A stretch of DNA of 64,000 nucleotides from Paraburkholderia tagetis. Its GTDB lineage: Bacteria > Pseudomonadota > Gammaproteobacteria > Burkholderiales > Burkholderiaceae. Positions 42,596 to 50,435 of the stretch are shown one piece after another. The DNA is taken from NCBI RefSeq assembly GCF_022213065.1, contig NZ_JAKLJA010000033.1:1-64000 (forward strand). The letters are read 5' to 3'. Below the pieces are notes generated by a model. It searched no databases and was not told the origin of the DNA. It saw only the letters and a program-made list of their open reading frames with translations. The stretch's first letter is position 1. Each line of letters starts with the position of its first letter. A program made the position numbers and the translations under genes.

Positions 42596-43510
42596 TCACG
42601 CTGCAATGCGCAGTTGCGGTGCCTGGCCAGGCTCGGGCATCGCCATATGCGGCTTGCCGCCCATGAAGGCTTCCATCAGTTCCTCGATCTCGGTTGCCTT
42701 GGCGGCCACCTGCGAGCGAAGCACCTCGGATTCCTTCAGGTCGACGCCGTTGTGCACGGCGAGGTGGCGGTTGGCCTGCTCGAGGATGTGGTTCAACTGC
42801 GGGTCGTTGCTGAAATTCAGCTTCGGCAGCAGTCCGCACAACTCGCGCACATTGTCAGCGACATCGATGCGCACACCGCCCGCCGCATACAGCCGGTTGG
42901 CCATCGCGGACACGGCATCGTAGAGACGGCGAACGATGTCCTGGTTGGCGTCCTCAATCGAGCGCAGGACGTGCTGGTCGATTTCAGAGCGCAAGCTCGT
43001 AAGCACATCTTCGGGCAGATCGACGCCGAACTGGCTGGCGTCCGGGAACGGCAGAACCGCCATGCGCACACCAAACTTCTCGCCAAGCTGCGCGAGCGTC
43101 GGGTAGTCCGCCTCGTTGAACAGGCCATTCATTTCCAGACGTGCCTGTTCCTTGAGGTCTAGGTAGTCGGTCAGGAAGACCTGCACGGCGAGATCGAACT
43201 CGTCCTTCATCTTTCGCATCTGCGCCGAAAACTCCATGTAGATGTTGGTCGGCAGCAGACGCACGGAAAGCTGGTTGTATTCCAGCGTGTGGTCATAGAA
43301 GTAGCGGCGGATCCGTCCGCCAAGCGACACGACCTCCTTGAAGCTGGGGGCATTTTCAGGCAACAGGCGCTTGTTGAAACGCCCGATGCCTTTCGTGTCG
43401 TGACGGGTCTCGACCTCCTCGGTGACCTTCTCATCGAAGCGTCGTGCGACCCACGACGAGATGGTGACCGAGCAAAGCATGACGCGCGATTGAATATCGG
43501 TGATGTTCAT
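42596..43510 (-). CDS. DUF3150 protein
   Basis: A 304-residue soluble helical protein that looks like DUF3150 (FNKRLLPENAPSFKEVVSLG, then GRIRRYFYDHTLEYNQLSVR and LPTNIYMEF). DUF3150 occurs with MoxR-type ATPases and VWA proteins in large phages and plasmids. The ATG follows TGGAGCTTCTCC; its stop is 7 bases before the VWA/peptidase start. Probably an adaptor between ATPase and VWA protein (inference). Confidence 0.7.
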   Translation of the reverse strand: MNITDIQSRVMLCSVTISSWVARRFDEKVTEEVETRHDTKGIGRFNKRLLPENAPSFKEVVSLGGRIRRYFYDHTLEYNQLSVRLLPTNIYMEFSAQMRKMKDEFDLAVQVFLTDYLDLKEQARLEMNGLFNEADYPTLAQLGEKFGVRMAVLPFPDASQFGVDLPEDVLTSLRSEIDQHVLRSIEDANQDIVRRLYDAVSAMANRLYAAGGVRIDVADNVRELCGLLPKLNFSNDPQLNHILEQANRHLAVHNGVDLKESEVLRSQVAAKATEIEELMEAFMGGKPHMAMPEPGQAPQLRIAA

Positions 43511-43654
43511 GGAGAAGCTCCAGAAAGGATATGGAATGGAATGAATCAGGAAAGGGAACAGCGGCGCGGGCACGTGGAGGACGCGGCCCGGAACAACGAA
43601 GAAAAGGGATGAGGCGACACGCGCCCCGGCGGTGCAGACTGCCAGGGCGCGTGG

Positions 43655-43879
43655 TCAGACGTCGTAGTGGCGCCGCGCCAGCCGCCGCGCTTCCGCAAAC
43701 GGCCGCCCCTGGGTGACATCAAGCGGGGCTAGACGATGCAGGTGACGCAGCGCGGCCGCACGATACCGGGCCGACCAGACGTCCTTCGCACGGACGATGC
43801 GAAGGAGTTGAGGCTCGGTCAATACATACGTCTCGGAAACAAGACGATAGAACTGGGCGCGACGGGCGTTGTAGAACAT
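43655..43879 (-). CDS. Small basic protein in the MoxR module (74 aa)
   Basis: A short, Arg/Ala-rich protein (MFYNARRAQFYRLVSETYVL; RIVRAKDVWSARYRAAALRH). GCGGAGAGAACC precedes the ATG. It lies 18 bases after the MoxR-type ATPase and before DUF3150, so it belongs to that unit. A hairpin CACGCGCCC/GGGCGCGTG follows its stop. No family recognised. Confidence 0.5.
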   Translation of the reverse strand: MFYNARRAQFYRLVSETYVLTEPQLLRIVRAKDVWSARYRAAALRHLHRLAPLDVTQGRPFAEARRLARRHYDV

Positions 43880-43897
43880 GGTTCTCTCCGCATCCGC

Positions 43898-44923
43898 TTA
43901 GCCGTGAATCAGCTTGCCGATCGCACCGCCTTGCGCCTTGATGAACGCATGCGTGTTCGCGATATCCGGCGTCTTGCGCAGCGCGTCCGTGACCAGCAAC
44001 GCGGCGAATTCGCTCAGACCTGCGCTGATCAAACGCTCGGTGTAGGTGACGACGCGCTCGAAATTGCTTTCGTTCGCGTACATCGCCAGCGCCGCGCTGA
44101 TCGCGTAGAGCGCCGACGGTGCGTCCGGAATCGCCGCAACATCGGGCGTCGCGAGAATCGCTGCCGGCGACGGCAACTGCCGGTAGATCTGGACAAATGC
44201 CAGAAGCTCGGTCGCCGCGCCCTCGCCCACCGAACCGGCGTGGGAGATCAGCTCCAGTTCCTTCGGCACCGCGCCCATCGTTTTGGCGACGAAGCCCCAG
44301 CTGCGGGGGCTCGGCGTTGCTTCGATGTCGCGTGACGTCTTCTGGACCGACAGCAGATCCGGGCGGAAACGCAGGAACGCGATGAGTTCCGGCGCAATGT
44401 CGTTCGCGACGGCCCACGCGGTCCACTCCTCGATCGTCGCCTCGAGCTCCACCACCGTGGCAAAGCGCGAGATCAACGGGTCGAGAATGCCGCTCACGCC
44501 CGCGTTGTCGTTACGGCGATTGGTGGCCGCAAGGAAAGTGACGTTATCGGGCAGCTCGTGCTCGCCGATGCGGCGGGCGAGCAGCAGCTGCATCTTCGCG
44601 GCCTGCACCGCCGGCGAGGCCTGCCCGAGATCGTCGAGGAACCAGATCAGCGGACGCTTGCGAGGCTGCAGCGCACGCTCCAGATCGCCAAACGGCAGGA
44701 AGCGTGCGGTCTGGCCATCGGCCGCCGCGAACGGCAGGCCCTTCGAATCGGTCGGGTCTTCGACGACCGGATGACTGATCATGAGATCGTGGTCGACCGT
44801 GTCCGCGACCTGGGCCACGATATCGCTCTTGCCAATGCCCGGACGTCCCGTGATCAGCACCGGAAGGCGCTTCGGAACGTAGGCGGTGAGCAGTGCGTTG
44901 AGCTGGGAAGCGTTGACTTGCAT
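43898..44923 (-). CDS. MoxR/CbbQ-type AAA+ ATPase
   Basis: A 341-residue AAA+ protein. Walker A is ITGRPGIGKSDIV (about 22-34), Walker B is PLIWFLDDLGQA (about 92-103), sensor 1 is FLAATNRRND and the Arg-finger region is LDPLISRFATVVEL. The long C-terminal helical lid is typical for MoxR. I use the ATG at 44923 with AAGGAAAACTC upstream. A full structured leader (44956-45036) precedes it. With DUF3150 and the VWA/peptidase it makes a MoxR-VWA chaperone-like module. Confidence 0.8.
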   Translation of the reverse strand: MQVNASQLNALLTAYVPKRLPVLITGRPGIGKSDIVAQVADTVDHDLMISHPVVEDPTDSKGLPFAAADGQTARFLPFGDLERALQPRKRPLIWFLDDLGQASPAVQAAKMQLLLARRIGEHELPDNVTFLAATNRRNDNAGVSGILDPLISRFATVVELEATIEEWTAWAVANDIAPELIAFLRFRPDLLSVQKTSRDIEATPSPRSWGFVAKTMGAVPKELELISHAGSVGEGAATELLAFVQIYRQLPSPAAILATPDVAAIPDAPSALYAISAALAMYANESNFERVVTYTERLISAGLSEFAALLVTDALRKTPDIANTHAFIKAQGGAIGKLIHG

Positions 44924-44955
44924 GAGTTTTCCTTGAAAGAGAAAACCCTGTGCGA

Positions 44956-45036
44956 ACAACGTCCCTATCGGGAGCGTTGTCCCGACAGGGTGAAGTGGAT
45001 TGCCGCGTTAGCGGCCGTCGATGCGCCGTTGGCGCG
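44956..45036 (-). promoter_or_regulatory. Full three-part structured leader of the MoxR ATPase gene
   Basis: Minus strand order: hairpin GCGCCAACGGCGC then ATCGA (45018-45036); hairpin GCCGCTAACGCGGC (45002-45015); linker with CACTTCA; then CCCTGTCGGGA pairing with TCCCGATAGGG, while inner ACAACG pairs with CGTTGT downstream (44956-44990). Interleaved arms as in the other copies. Confidence 0.65.
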
Positions 45037-45045
45037 AAAAGGCGG

Positions 45046-45270
45046 TTAGCGCAGCACGGCCGCGAGGGCCTCGCGCTGCATGGCGTTAAGCGTCGAATAC
45101 TCGATGCTCGGAGCGCCGCTAAAGATGAGAAGGCCGTAGACGTCTGCCAGCGCGCGGGCTTCCGCGCAAAGCACCTGTTGATCCTGATCGGCACTCGGAC
45201 GACGCTCGCGCCAGTGATTGATCGCACTTTCTAGCTGCGCGAGCGTCACTGCGGAAGGTTGTGTGTTCAT
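45046..45270 (-). CDS. DUF3717-like small protein (74 aa)
   Basis: A small soluble protein whose sequence fits DUF3717: TLAQLESAINHWRERRPS at the start, then LCAEARALADVYGLLIF and LNAMQREALAAVL. The family is common in Burkholderia genomes and elements; its function is unknown. The ATG at 45270 has AAAGGAATCGCCC upstream. A leader with the covarying hairpin and a variant pseudoknot-like module lies at 45293-45385. Confidence 0.65.
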   Translation of the reverse strand: MNTQPSAVTLAQLESAINHWRERRPSADQDQQVLCAEARALADVYGLLIFSGAPSIEYSTLNAMQREALAAVLR

Positions 45271-45292
45271 GGGCGATTCCTTTGGGGGAAAG

Positions 45293-45385
45293 CCCGGGAG
45301 ACGCCGCGCCCGAACCGGGACGGGGTCCCTTCCAGGCGGGTTATATAGCCGGCTTCGCCGGCGGGTTCGATGCGTCAGGGACGCG
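45293..45385 (-). promoter_or_regulatory. Structured leader of the DUF3717-like gene (divergent module)
   Basis: Hairpin GCGTCCCTGACGC then ATCGA (45367-45385) and hairpin GCCGGCGAAGCCGGC (45348-45362) are clear. The third module (45293-45325) has CCCCGTCCCGGTTCGGGC and resembles the variant at 17930-17966, but pairing is less certain. Confidence 0.5.
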
Positions 45386-45483
45386 GGTAACAGAAGCCAG
45401 TTTAGGCTCGCGAGACGCCTTCTGGTCTCGCAATGCTGGGCAATTCGGGGTAGCTTTCGTGCGCGTGCCACCGCGAACGGACG

Positions 45484-45512
45484 AAAAAAAACCGGCGCAA
45501 AAATGCGCCGGT
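45484..45512 (-). terminator. Intrinsic terminator
   Basis: ACCGGCGCA/TGCGCCGGT, a 9-bp stem with an A-only loop, followed on the minus strand by TTTTTTTTCGTCC. It lies 13 bases after the stop of 45525-45989. Confidence 0.85.
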
Positions 45513-45524
45513 CGGGTCAAGGTC

Positions 45525-45989
45525 TCATGTCAGCAACAACCTAGCCTGCGAAGTTTCACGCGCCCGGATACGGGCGAGCATGGCGGCGTCCTCCTCGCGG
45601 AGTCGACGCGTACGTGCTTCGCCCACGCCGTTGTGCTTCTCGACGATGTAGGTGAAATACAGCGGCCTCGCGGGACCACGCCACTGGCTCCATTCGGCGA
45701 GGATCGCTGCGCGCATCTCGGGCACACACGCAAAATACGCGCGTCGGGCCTGCCGCCAGAAACGCGCCTGCAGGTCCCGCCAGCGTTGCTCGCATTCCAG
45801 CAGCATCCGTTCGCGACGTTTGCGCTCGTCATCAATTGGCAGTGTCGGTCTGGGCTGAAACTGCCCGACGAACAGTGGATAGTCACGCGCTATCTTCTCT
45901 GCCTCGCGCGCCTCCCGGCGCAGGAAAAGTGCTTCCTTGCGGGTGGTCCAGTTGTAGCCTTCCGCCCGGGGCTCACGCTCGAATCGCAT
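45525..45989 (-). CDS. Hypothetical basic protein (154 aa)
   Basis: A soluble Arg/Glu-rich helical protein (EALFLRREAREAEKIARDYP; RRERMLLECEQRWRDLQARF; WRQARRAYFACVPEMRAAIL). Start set at 45989, which has the strong AGGAGGTGGCC site. It follows the 506-residue gene with only 9 bases between, so both are cotranscribed. No family recognised. Confidence 0.6.
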   Translation of the reverse strand: MRFEREPRAEGYNWTTRKEALFLRREAREAEKIARDYPLFVGQFQPRPTLPIDDERKRRERMLLECEQRWRDLQARFWRQARRAYFACVPEMRAAILAEWSQWRGPARPLYFTYIVEKHNGVGEARTRRLREEDAAMLARIRARETSQARLLLT

Positions 45990-45998
45990 GGCCACCTC

Positions 45999-47519
45999 CT
46001 AGGATGCGAGAGTGCCGAGGACCGCACGCGCGTAGGCGAGCGTGCCGTCCTTCGCACTGAGCCGGCGCGCCGTGCGCTCCTCGCCGCGAGCGAGCACATA
46101 CCTGACGCTCGCACCGATGCGATAGCTACGGATGCTCGAGTAGCCGTCACTGATTGCCCGATCGACATGCTCCATACCCGTAATAACCGCATCCTCCGCG
46201 TCCCTGTAGCGGGCTTGGGTGGCAGCTTTGCGCGCGTCCTGCAGATCGCGTTCGGCTTCCGACGCAGCCTTGCGCTGTGCGGCCTGCGCCTCCCACTGCG
46301 TCTGCTGCACCTCGTTGTAGCCGCACAGCAGGAACACCGCGCGCCGACGCGCTGCCGGGCGCAGACGTAGCAGCTTGACGCCAAGCACTTCCTCGAACGC
46401 CGTCTTGCTGGCCCGGTTGTGTTCGTCGGAAGTGTCCAGCACCTTGAGCAAGGCCTCCACGTTGCGTTCGGCGAGCGAGCGCGCCATCCGGTTGCCATAC
46501 TCGAAGGTGTGACGTCCCTGATCCAGACGGGCAATGTTGCAGCGGTGACGGTGCGCGCGCTGGCTGATGCGACCCGCCTTCAGCTCCTTGTCGGCGTATT
46601 CGACTGCCCGCCTGCAGATGCTTGCCGCAACCAGTTCGCGAACGCGATTGGCCAACGGCGAGACAGGCTGGCCAACGTCAACCGGCTTGCTGAACGTCTC
46701 GGGCAAGGACAGATCGTCGATGAGACCGTGGGCATGAAGGACGTCTTCTGCATGCGGATACGGGGCATCGTCGGGCAGCAGGCGCGCGAGCATCGTGATG
46801 ATGTCCGCGTTCTGCTCGTTGACGGGCTTGCCGTTGTGGCGCATGACCGAGGCGATGGTGCGCAGCTTCGCGCCCGGAATCGCCCCACGCAGGCTGGGCA
46901 CGTGTACGAGCACCTCGCCCCACTCTGCGTACTGGAACGCACCCGGATCGGACCGGTAGGTTTCCAGCACCCTATCCGGCACCGGCAGGTTGGCGAGCAG
47001 CGCGTACGCGACGTGCAACGCGTGGCGGCTTTGTACCTCCCGGGTCCCGGGGAGACGCGGGCCGCAATAGCCAAAGCCGAACAGCCGCTCCATCGTCTCG
47101 ATGCACATGTCCGAAAGTACGAAGTGTTTGCCGGCTGCCCGCTCCTCGGCCGTTGCGGCGTCAATCTGATCCGACGAAAGCAGCAGATTTGGATTGCGAC
47201 AAAGCTCAACGAACTCGAACAGGGCATCCCAATCGCTTGCGAGGACCTCCCTCGGTTCGCGGTGCGAGCCATCCGGTCGCATGAATGAACCAGCGCGCCG
47301 GATTTCGTGAAGCATCTCCGTCACGATGCTGCGCGCGGTACCGGGCATACGGAGCGCCAGCGCGCCGTTGTAGCGCGTGATGCGCTCGCCTGCATCGGCG
47401 CCGGCAAGCCGGATAGAACACGTGTCTATCTCGCGCACGCGATCGTCCTTGAACAGCGGAAAGAGGCCGGCGAGCGTGGGCGAAGTCAGAACTACATTAG
47501 GGGTTGTCAAGGTGTACAT
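45999..47519 (-). CDS. Large hypothetical protein (506 aa)
   Basis: An unrecognised soluble protein, mostly alpha-helical. Recognisable stretches include RYNGALALRMPGTARSIVTE, FVLSDMCIETMERLFGFGYC and a C-terminal coiled-coil-like segment (QAAQRKAASEAERDLQDARK). No nucleotide-binding, metal-binding or membrane motif is apparent. TGGAGG lies about 8 bases before the ATG, and a pseudoknot-like leader lies at 47540-47576. Among the small unknown genes it is the largest and thus a good entry for structure prediction. Confidence 0.65.
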   Translation of the reverse strand: MYTLTTPNVVLTSPTLAGLFPLFKDDRVREIDTCSIRLAGADAGERITRYNGALALRMPGTARSIVTEMLHEIRRAGSFMRPDGSHREPREVLASDWDALFEFVELCRNPNLLLSSDQIDAATAEERAAGKHFVLSDMCIETMERLFGFGYCGPRLPGTREVQSRHALHVAYALLANLPVPDRVLETYRSDPGAFQYAEWGEVLVHVPSLRGAIPGAKLRTIASVMRHNGKPVNEQNADIITMLARLLPDDAPYPHAEDVLHAHGLIDDLSLPETFSKPVDVGQPVSPLANRVRELVAASICRRAVEYADKELKAGRISQRAHRHRCNIARLDQGRHTFEYGNRMARSLAERNVEALLKVLDTSDEHNRASKTAFEEVLGVKLLRLRPAARRRAVFLLCGYNEVQQTQWEAQAAQRKAASEAERDLQDARKAATQARYRDAEDAVITGMEHVDRAISDGYSSIRSYRIGASVRYVLARGEERTARRLSAKDGTLAYARAVLGTLAS

Positions 47520-47539
47520 GGATGAGCCTCCATTGAGAA

Positions 47540-47576
47540 GGGGCCATCACCCAGCGGGGCGAAGGCCCCGCGAGGG
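47540..47576 (-). promoter_or_regulatory. Structured leader (pseudoknot-like module)
   Basis: CCTCGCGGGGC pairs with GCCCCGCTGG, and GGGGCC inside the hairpin can pair with GGCCCC downstream; arms interleave. TTTTTTC precedes it on the minus strand. It lies about 20 bases before the start of the 506-residue gene. Confidence 0.6.
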
Positions 47577-47603
47577 AAAGAAAAAAGGCGACGGTAGGTC
47601 AGG

Positions 47604-48020
47604 TCAGTCGATGTCCAGCAGGCGCGATACCAGGGCAGCTATCGCCCACGCTTGCGAGCGGCCAAGCACCTTGATGCGGACGAGCGGCTGATTCAGCCAG
47701 TGACCGCCGCTTTCGTCAACGAAACGAACATGGTCGATCTGGACGAGCCATCCTTCGGAATTACCGATCGAAATCGACAGGCAAAGCCGGTCTCGTCGGC
47801 CGCCTGACTGCGGCCACGGCGAGTCACCTTTCGAGCCGTACCGCGCTTCGTTCGCGTCGTCCATGAAATTCGCTGCGACGACCCACTCCGGCTCGAGTTC
47901 CGTCCTTCGCAGTTTCCGGCAGATCTGGTCTACGACCTGCCCAACGGTTTTGTCGGTGGTGTCAAACGGTGCTGCGTCCAGCGCGCCGGGCGCGTCGAGG
48001 AGTTCAAGTGTCGATTGCAT
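47604..48020 (-). CDS. Hypothetical protein (138 aa)
   Basis: A soluble alpha/beta protein (TVGQVVDQICRKLRRTELEP; RRDRLCLSISIGNSEGWLVQ; LVRIKVLGRSQAWAIAALVS). The leader has two hairpins, one (GGCCGCAC/GTGCGGCC) followed by TTTTGCTTTT, but no pseudoknot-like module. Weak ribosome site. No family recognised. Confidence 0.55.
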   Translation of the reverse strand: MQSTLELLDAPGALDAAPFDTTDKTVGQVVDQICRKLRRTELEPEWVVAANFMDDANEARYGSKGDSPWPQSGGRRDRLCLSISIGNSEGWLVQIDHVRFVDESGGHWLNQPLVRIKVLGRSQAWAIAALVSRLLDID

Positions 48021-48109
48021 GGAAAGATGTCCAGAAAAGCAAAAGGCCGCACCAATGTGTGCGGCCCTTGATTGGGATTGCCAGCGAAAGCTGGCGCTAC
48101 AGTGAATGT

Positions 48110-48229
48110 TCAGTGCGAATGCGAGCGACGTTCACGATCCGCCGCGCGGCCCTTGTTCGTCATGTAGCCGCCGTAAATGCTGAAGGCCAATGCGATCACC
48201 AGAGCAAAAATTCCGAAACCCATGTTCAT
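48110..48229 (-). CDS. 39-residue small membrane protein
   Basis: The product begins MNMGFGIFALVIALAFSIYG, one transmembrane helix, then a short basic, His/Ser-ending tail (NKGRAADRERRSHSH). Its ATG overlaps the stop of the upstream gene (ATGA), and the upstream gene's last codons supply an AACGGAGA ribosome site, so it is translationally coupled. Too short for usual gene finders, but the coupling and hydrophobic pattern support it. Confidence 0.6.
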   Translation of the reverse strand: MNMGFGIFALVIALAFSIYGGYMTNKGRAADRERRSHSH

Positions 48230-48693
48230 TCTCCGTTCATGGAATCCATGCCTACCAAAAAGAGTATCACAACGGCGAAGGCCAGACCCGCCTCATTCCG
48301 CACGGCGGCTACGGTCCAACTCGTAGTCGCATGCCAGAAGCCGACCGCTCCGACAACCGAAGCTGCCGCCAGCGTGTGCATGAACCGTCCGAACTGCTGG
48401 CGCTGGTCCTTGCTCCAAGCGTGTCCGAAACCGCTGAACGGGAATGCCGAACGAGGGATCGGAAGCGCGATTGTTTCGCCCCGTTTGAATTCAGCGCGAT
48501 CGCGAATCAGCAGGTGACGGACACCGCCGTCGAGCACGGTAAGTCTCGGCGGTGACTCCGTTGTATCGCATTCGCGAAGCAGCTGCTGAAGGCGTTCGGA
48601 GACGTGCACGATCCCGGTCGCGGGATCAAGCGTGGCACCTTCAGAGATTTCCAGGCCGCCCGCATACTGGACGACCACAGTAACGATCTCCAT
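48226..48693 (-). CDS. Hypothetical membrane protein (155 aa)
   Basis: A protein with a soluble beta-rich N-terminal 100 residues (MEIVTVVVQYAGGLEISEGA; RLTVLDGGVRHLLIRDRAEF) and two C-terminal transmembrane helices (MHTLAAASVVGAVGFWHATT; AGLAFAVVILFLVGMDSM). AGGAGGCGGGC precedes the ATG. Coupled to the 39-residue gene downstream; 9 bases after the 130-residue gene. Function unknown. Confidence 0.6.
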   Translation of the reverse strand: MEIVTVVVQYAGGLEISEGATLDPATGIVHVSERLQQLLRECDTTESPPRLTVLDGGVRHLLIRDRAEFKRGETIALPIPRSAFPFSGFGHAWSKDQRQQFGRFMHTLAAASVVGAVGFWHATTSWTVAAVRNEAGLAFAVVILFLVGMDSMNGE

Positions 48694-48702
48694 GCCCGCC
48701 TC

Positions 48703-49095
48703 CTACCGACGTTCCGAATCAAGCCCGTTTGTAAGACGCAACGCGCCGAGGAATGCCTCGTAGCCTTCGCGCGACGCGAGCTGCTCCTGACTCACGGCGT
48801 TGTCGCCGCCTCCCGACAGGTCCTTTCGACCCCGCCGGGTGCGGAACGAGACAGTCTGGCTGCCGCGCCCGGGCGTATCTGCAACCTCGAGCATGAGCCT
48901 GTTGGTGCGAAGCGTGACACGGCAGCCGTGGCCGCGTTGGGCCGGCTCGGTCACGATCTCGTGTTCGCCAGTGCGCAGGCGGAGGTCGCCTGCAACACGG
49001 CGAAGGAAACGCTGCGCATGATGCTTGACGCCCGCCTCCCGCGCGGCACTCGCGCTACCGCGGGACGCGTGGAAAACCTTGCTGGTGTGGTTCAT
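48703..49095 (-). CDS. Hypothetical protein (130 aa)
   Basis: A basic soluble protein (KHHAQRFLRRVAGDLRLRTG; CRVTLRTNRLMLEVADTPGR; SQEQLASREGYEAFLGALRL). A strong hairpin (GGCGGGGTG-type stem closed by CTCC/GGAG) with T-run lies in its leader at about 49110-49145. No known motif. The leader hairpin may attenuate transcription from the lipoprotein gene upstream. Confidence 0.5.
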   Translation of the reverse strand: MNHTSKVFHASRGSASAAREAGVKHHAQRFLRRVAGDLRLRTGEHEIVTEPAQRGHGCRVTLRTNRLMLEVADTPGRGSQTVSFRTRRGRKDLSGGGDNAVSQEQLASREGYEAFLGALRLTNGLDSERR

Positions 49096-49187
49096 AAGTG
49101 CCTCAAAAGAAAACGGCGAGGTGCTCCGAAAGGAGTCACCCCGCCTTGCAGGTAAGAGAGCCGGCTATGGCCGGCGAGAGAAAAGCG

Positions 49188-49649
49188 TCAGTACGTGACG
49201 CGAACGCCAGAGCTCGTGTCCATGAGGAGCACGTGATCGCCCGGCGAGAACAACTGGTCGTCTGGTTGCGTGATGACGCGAAGCGAGCCATCCGCCTTGC
49301 GCACGACAATCTCCAGACCGGCGGTGCGCGAGAGCGCGTCGCTGACGTGCTGTGCAACGAAACCCGTCACGGCACCGGACATCGCAGCCGCGACGTAGCG
49401 GCCGTTACCATTGCCGATCGTCTTCGAACCGAGAAAGGCGCCGAGGCCTGCAGATACGAGGCCCGTCAGGCCCGAGTTGTTGCCCGGGACCTGGATGGTG
49501 ATACGGCGAACGCGGACGACGGTGGCCTGTTCGAGCGTACCGGCGCGCTGGACGTCCGAACGCTGATAGACATCGGGCGAGCCGAAGTCGGTACTTGCGC
49601 AGCCGGAGAGCACGGAGAGAACAACGATGGCGAGAAGAATGCGGATCAT
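49188..49649 (-). CDS. Lipoprotein with glycine-zipper domain (SlyB/Pcp-like)
   Basis: A 153-residue outer-membrane-type lipoprotein. Signal peptide MIRILLAIVVLSVLSGC ends at a lipobox (LSGC, Cys17). The mid-section has a glycine-zipper (GLTGLVSAGLGAFLGSKTIG; YVAAAMSGAVTGFVAQHVSD) and the C-terminus ends like SlyB/Pcp lipoproteins (FSPGDHVLLMDTSSGVRVTY). A very clear pseudoknot-like leader precedes it. On a conjugative element it could strengthen the envelope around the transfer channel (inference). Confidence 0.8.
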   Translation of the reverse strand: MIRILLAIVVLSVLSGCASTDFGSPDVYQRSDVQRAGTLEQATVVRVRRITIQVPGNNSGLTGLVSAGLGAFLGSKTIGNGNGRYVAAAMSGAVTGFVAQHVSDALSRTAGLEIVVRKADGSLRVITQPDDQLFSPGDHVLLMDTSSGVRVTY

Positions 49650-49671
49650 GGTGGTTGCCTCAGAACGATGA

Positions 49672-49712
49672 GGGCAACCGGAGCCCGTTCGGGCTGAGGT
49701 TGCCCGAACGGG
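49672..49712 (-). promoter_or_regulatory. Structured leader of the lipoprotein gene (best pseudoknot-like copy)
   Basis: CCCGTTCGGG pairs with CCCGAACGGG (10 bp) and GGGCAACC with GGTTGCCC (8 bp); both are perfect and the arms interleave. GAGGCAACC follows as ribosome site. Confidence 0.65.
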
Positions 49713-49725
49713 TTATGGGATCGGC

Positions 49726-49860
49726 TTAGCGCGACAGCATGCTGACGGCCAGCGAGACAGCGGGAAGGAACGTGAAGAGCGCGAGCGACGTCACGGGGAG
49801 GTCGCCTTGCGAGACTTCACGAGCTTTCGAACGGATATTGCGGATTGCGCGATTGAACAC
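49726..49860 (-). CDS. 44-residue membrane protein
   Basis: Starts at GTG 49860 with AGGAGCCGTCC upstream. The product has a basic N-terminus (FNRAIRNIRSKAREVSQGDL) and a C-terminal transmembrane helix (LALFTFLPAVSLAVSML). It has its own pseudoknot-like leader (49884-49922), which is why I accept so small a gene. Function unknown. Confidence 0.55.
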   Translation of the reverse strand: MFNRAIRNIRSKAREVSQGDLPVTSLALFTFLPAVSLAVSMLSR

Positions 49861-49883
49861 GGACGGCTCCTGGAAAGAAAAAG

Positions 49884-49922
49884 GGGAGCCGTGTCCCGAG
49901 TGGGAGAGGGCTCCCAAAGGGG
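49884..49922 (-). promoter_or_regulatory. Structured leader (pseudoknot-like module)
   Basis: TTTGGGAG pairs imperfectly with CTCCCACT, and GGGAGCC with GGCTCCC further down; arms interleave. Very similar to the copy at 50233-50272, suggesting duplication of leader units. Confidence 0.55.
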
Positions 49923-49956
49923 TAAAGGATTGTTGGCAGGGCAAACGCCCGCACCG

Positions 49957-50208
49957 TTACGAATGACGCGTCAGATTGTGAAGTTCAACGTGGCCACTAC
50001 GTACCAGCCGACGTTCAACAGCGAATGGCAGATCATAGTCCCACTGCACGGTTGCAGTGCGATCGCTCCAGACGGAAACAATCGTACCGGCGTGAAACTG
50101 CGGGGGACTGGCCTGAACATCCTGCGCGACGATGCGTTGCTTTTCGCGAAAGCCGTTGAGTTCGGAGACCTTAACGGCCGGTTGCGAGGCAGCGGAAACG
50201 GTCAGCAT
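49957..50208 (-). CDS. Small beta-rich protein (83 aa)
   Basis: A soluble protein whose C-terminal half (FHAGTIVSVWSDRTATVQWD then VERRLVRSGHVELHNLTRH) resembles a small SH3/KOW-type barrel. The ATG at 50208 has GAAGGAGCCGTACC upstream; the longer open frame to 50514 runs through the leader structure and is not coding. Full structured leader precedes it. Function unknown. Confidence 0.6.
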   Translation of the reverse strand: MLTVSAASQPAVKVSELNGFREKQRIVAQDVQASPPQFHAGTIVSVWSDRTATVQWDYDLPFAVERRLVRSGHVELHNLTRHS

Positions 50209-50232
50209 GGTACGGCTCCTTCGAATAAAAAA

Positions 50233-50365
50233 GGGAGCCGTGTCCCGAATGGGAGTGGGCTCCCAACGGGGGTAAGAATTGGCGGCGGGACGAAAGTCCG
50301 ACCGGTGAGACAAAAAGCAGCACAGCAGCAAGCCGCTGTGGTCAGGTCGATGCGCTAAAAGCGCG
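50233..50365 (-). promoter_or_regulatory. Full three-part structured leader
   Basis: Minus strand: GTATTCCCC, hairpin GCGCTTTTAGCGC then ATCGA (50347-50365); hairpin ACAGCGGC/GCTGCTGT with GCTGCTTTTTG (50322-50339); then GTTGGGAG/CTCCCATT with GGGAGCC/GGCTCCC (50233-50272). Confidence 0.65.
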
Positions 50366-50435
50366 GGGAATACGGACAGTCTACGGCCCGTCCGCTCCAT
50401 CCTGAACCGGAATGCTCGCCTAAACAGCCTATGTT

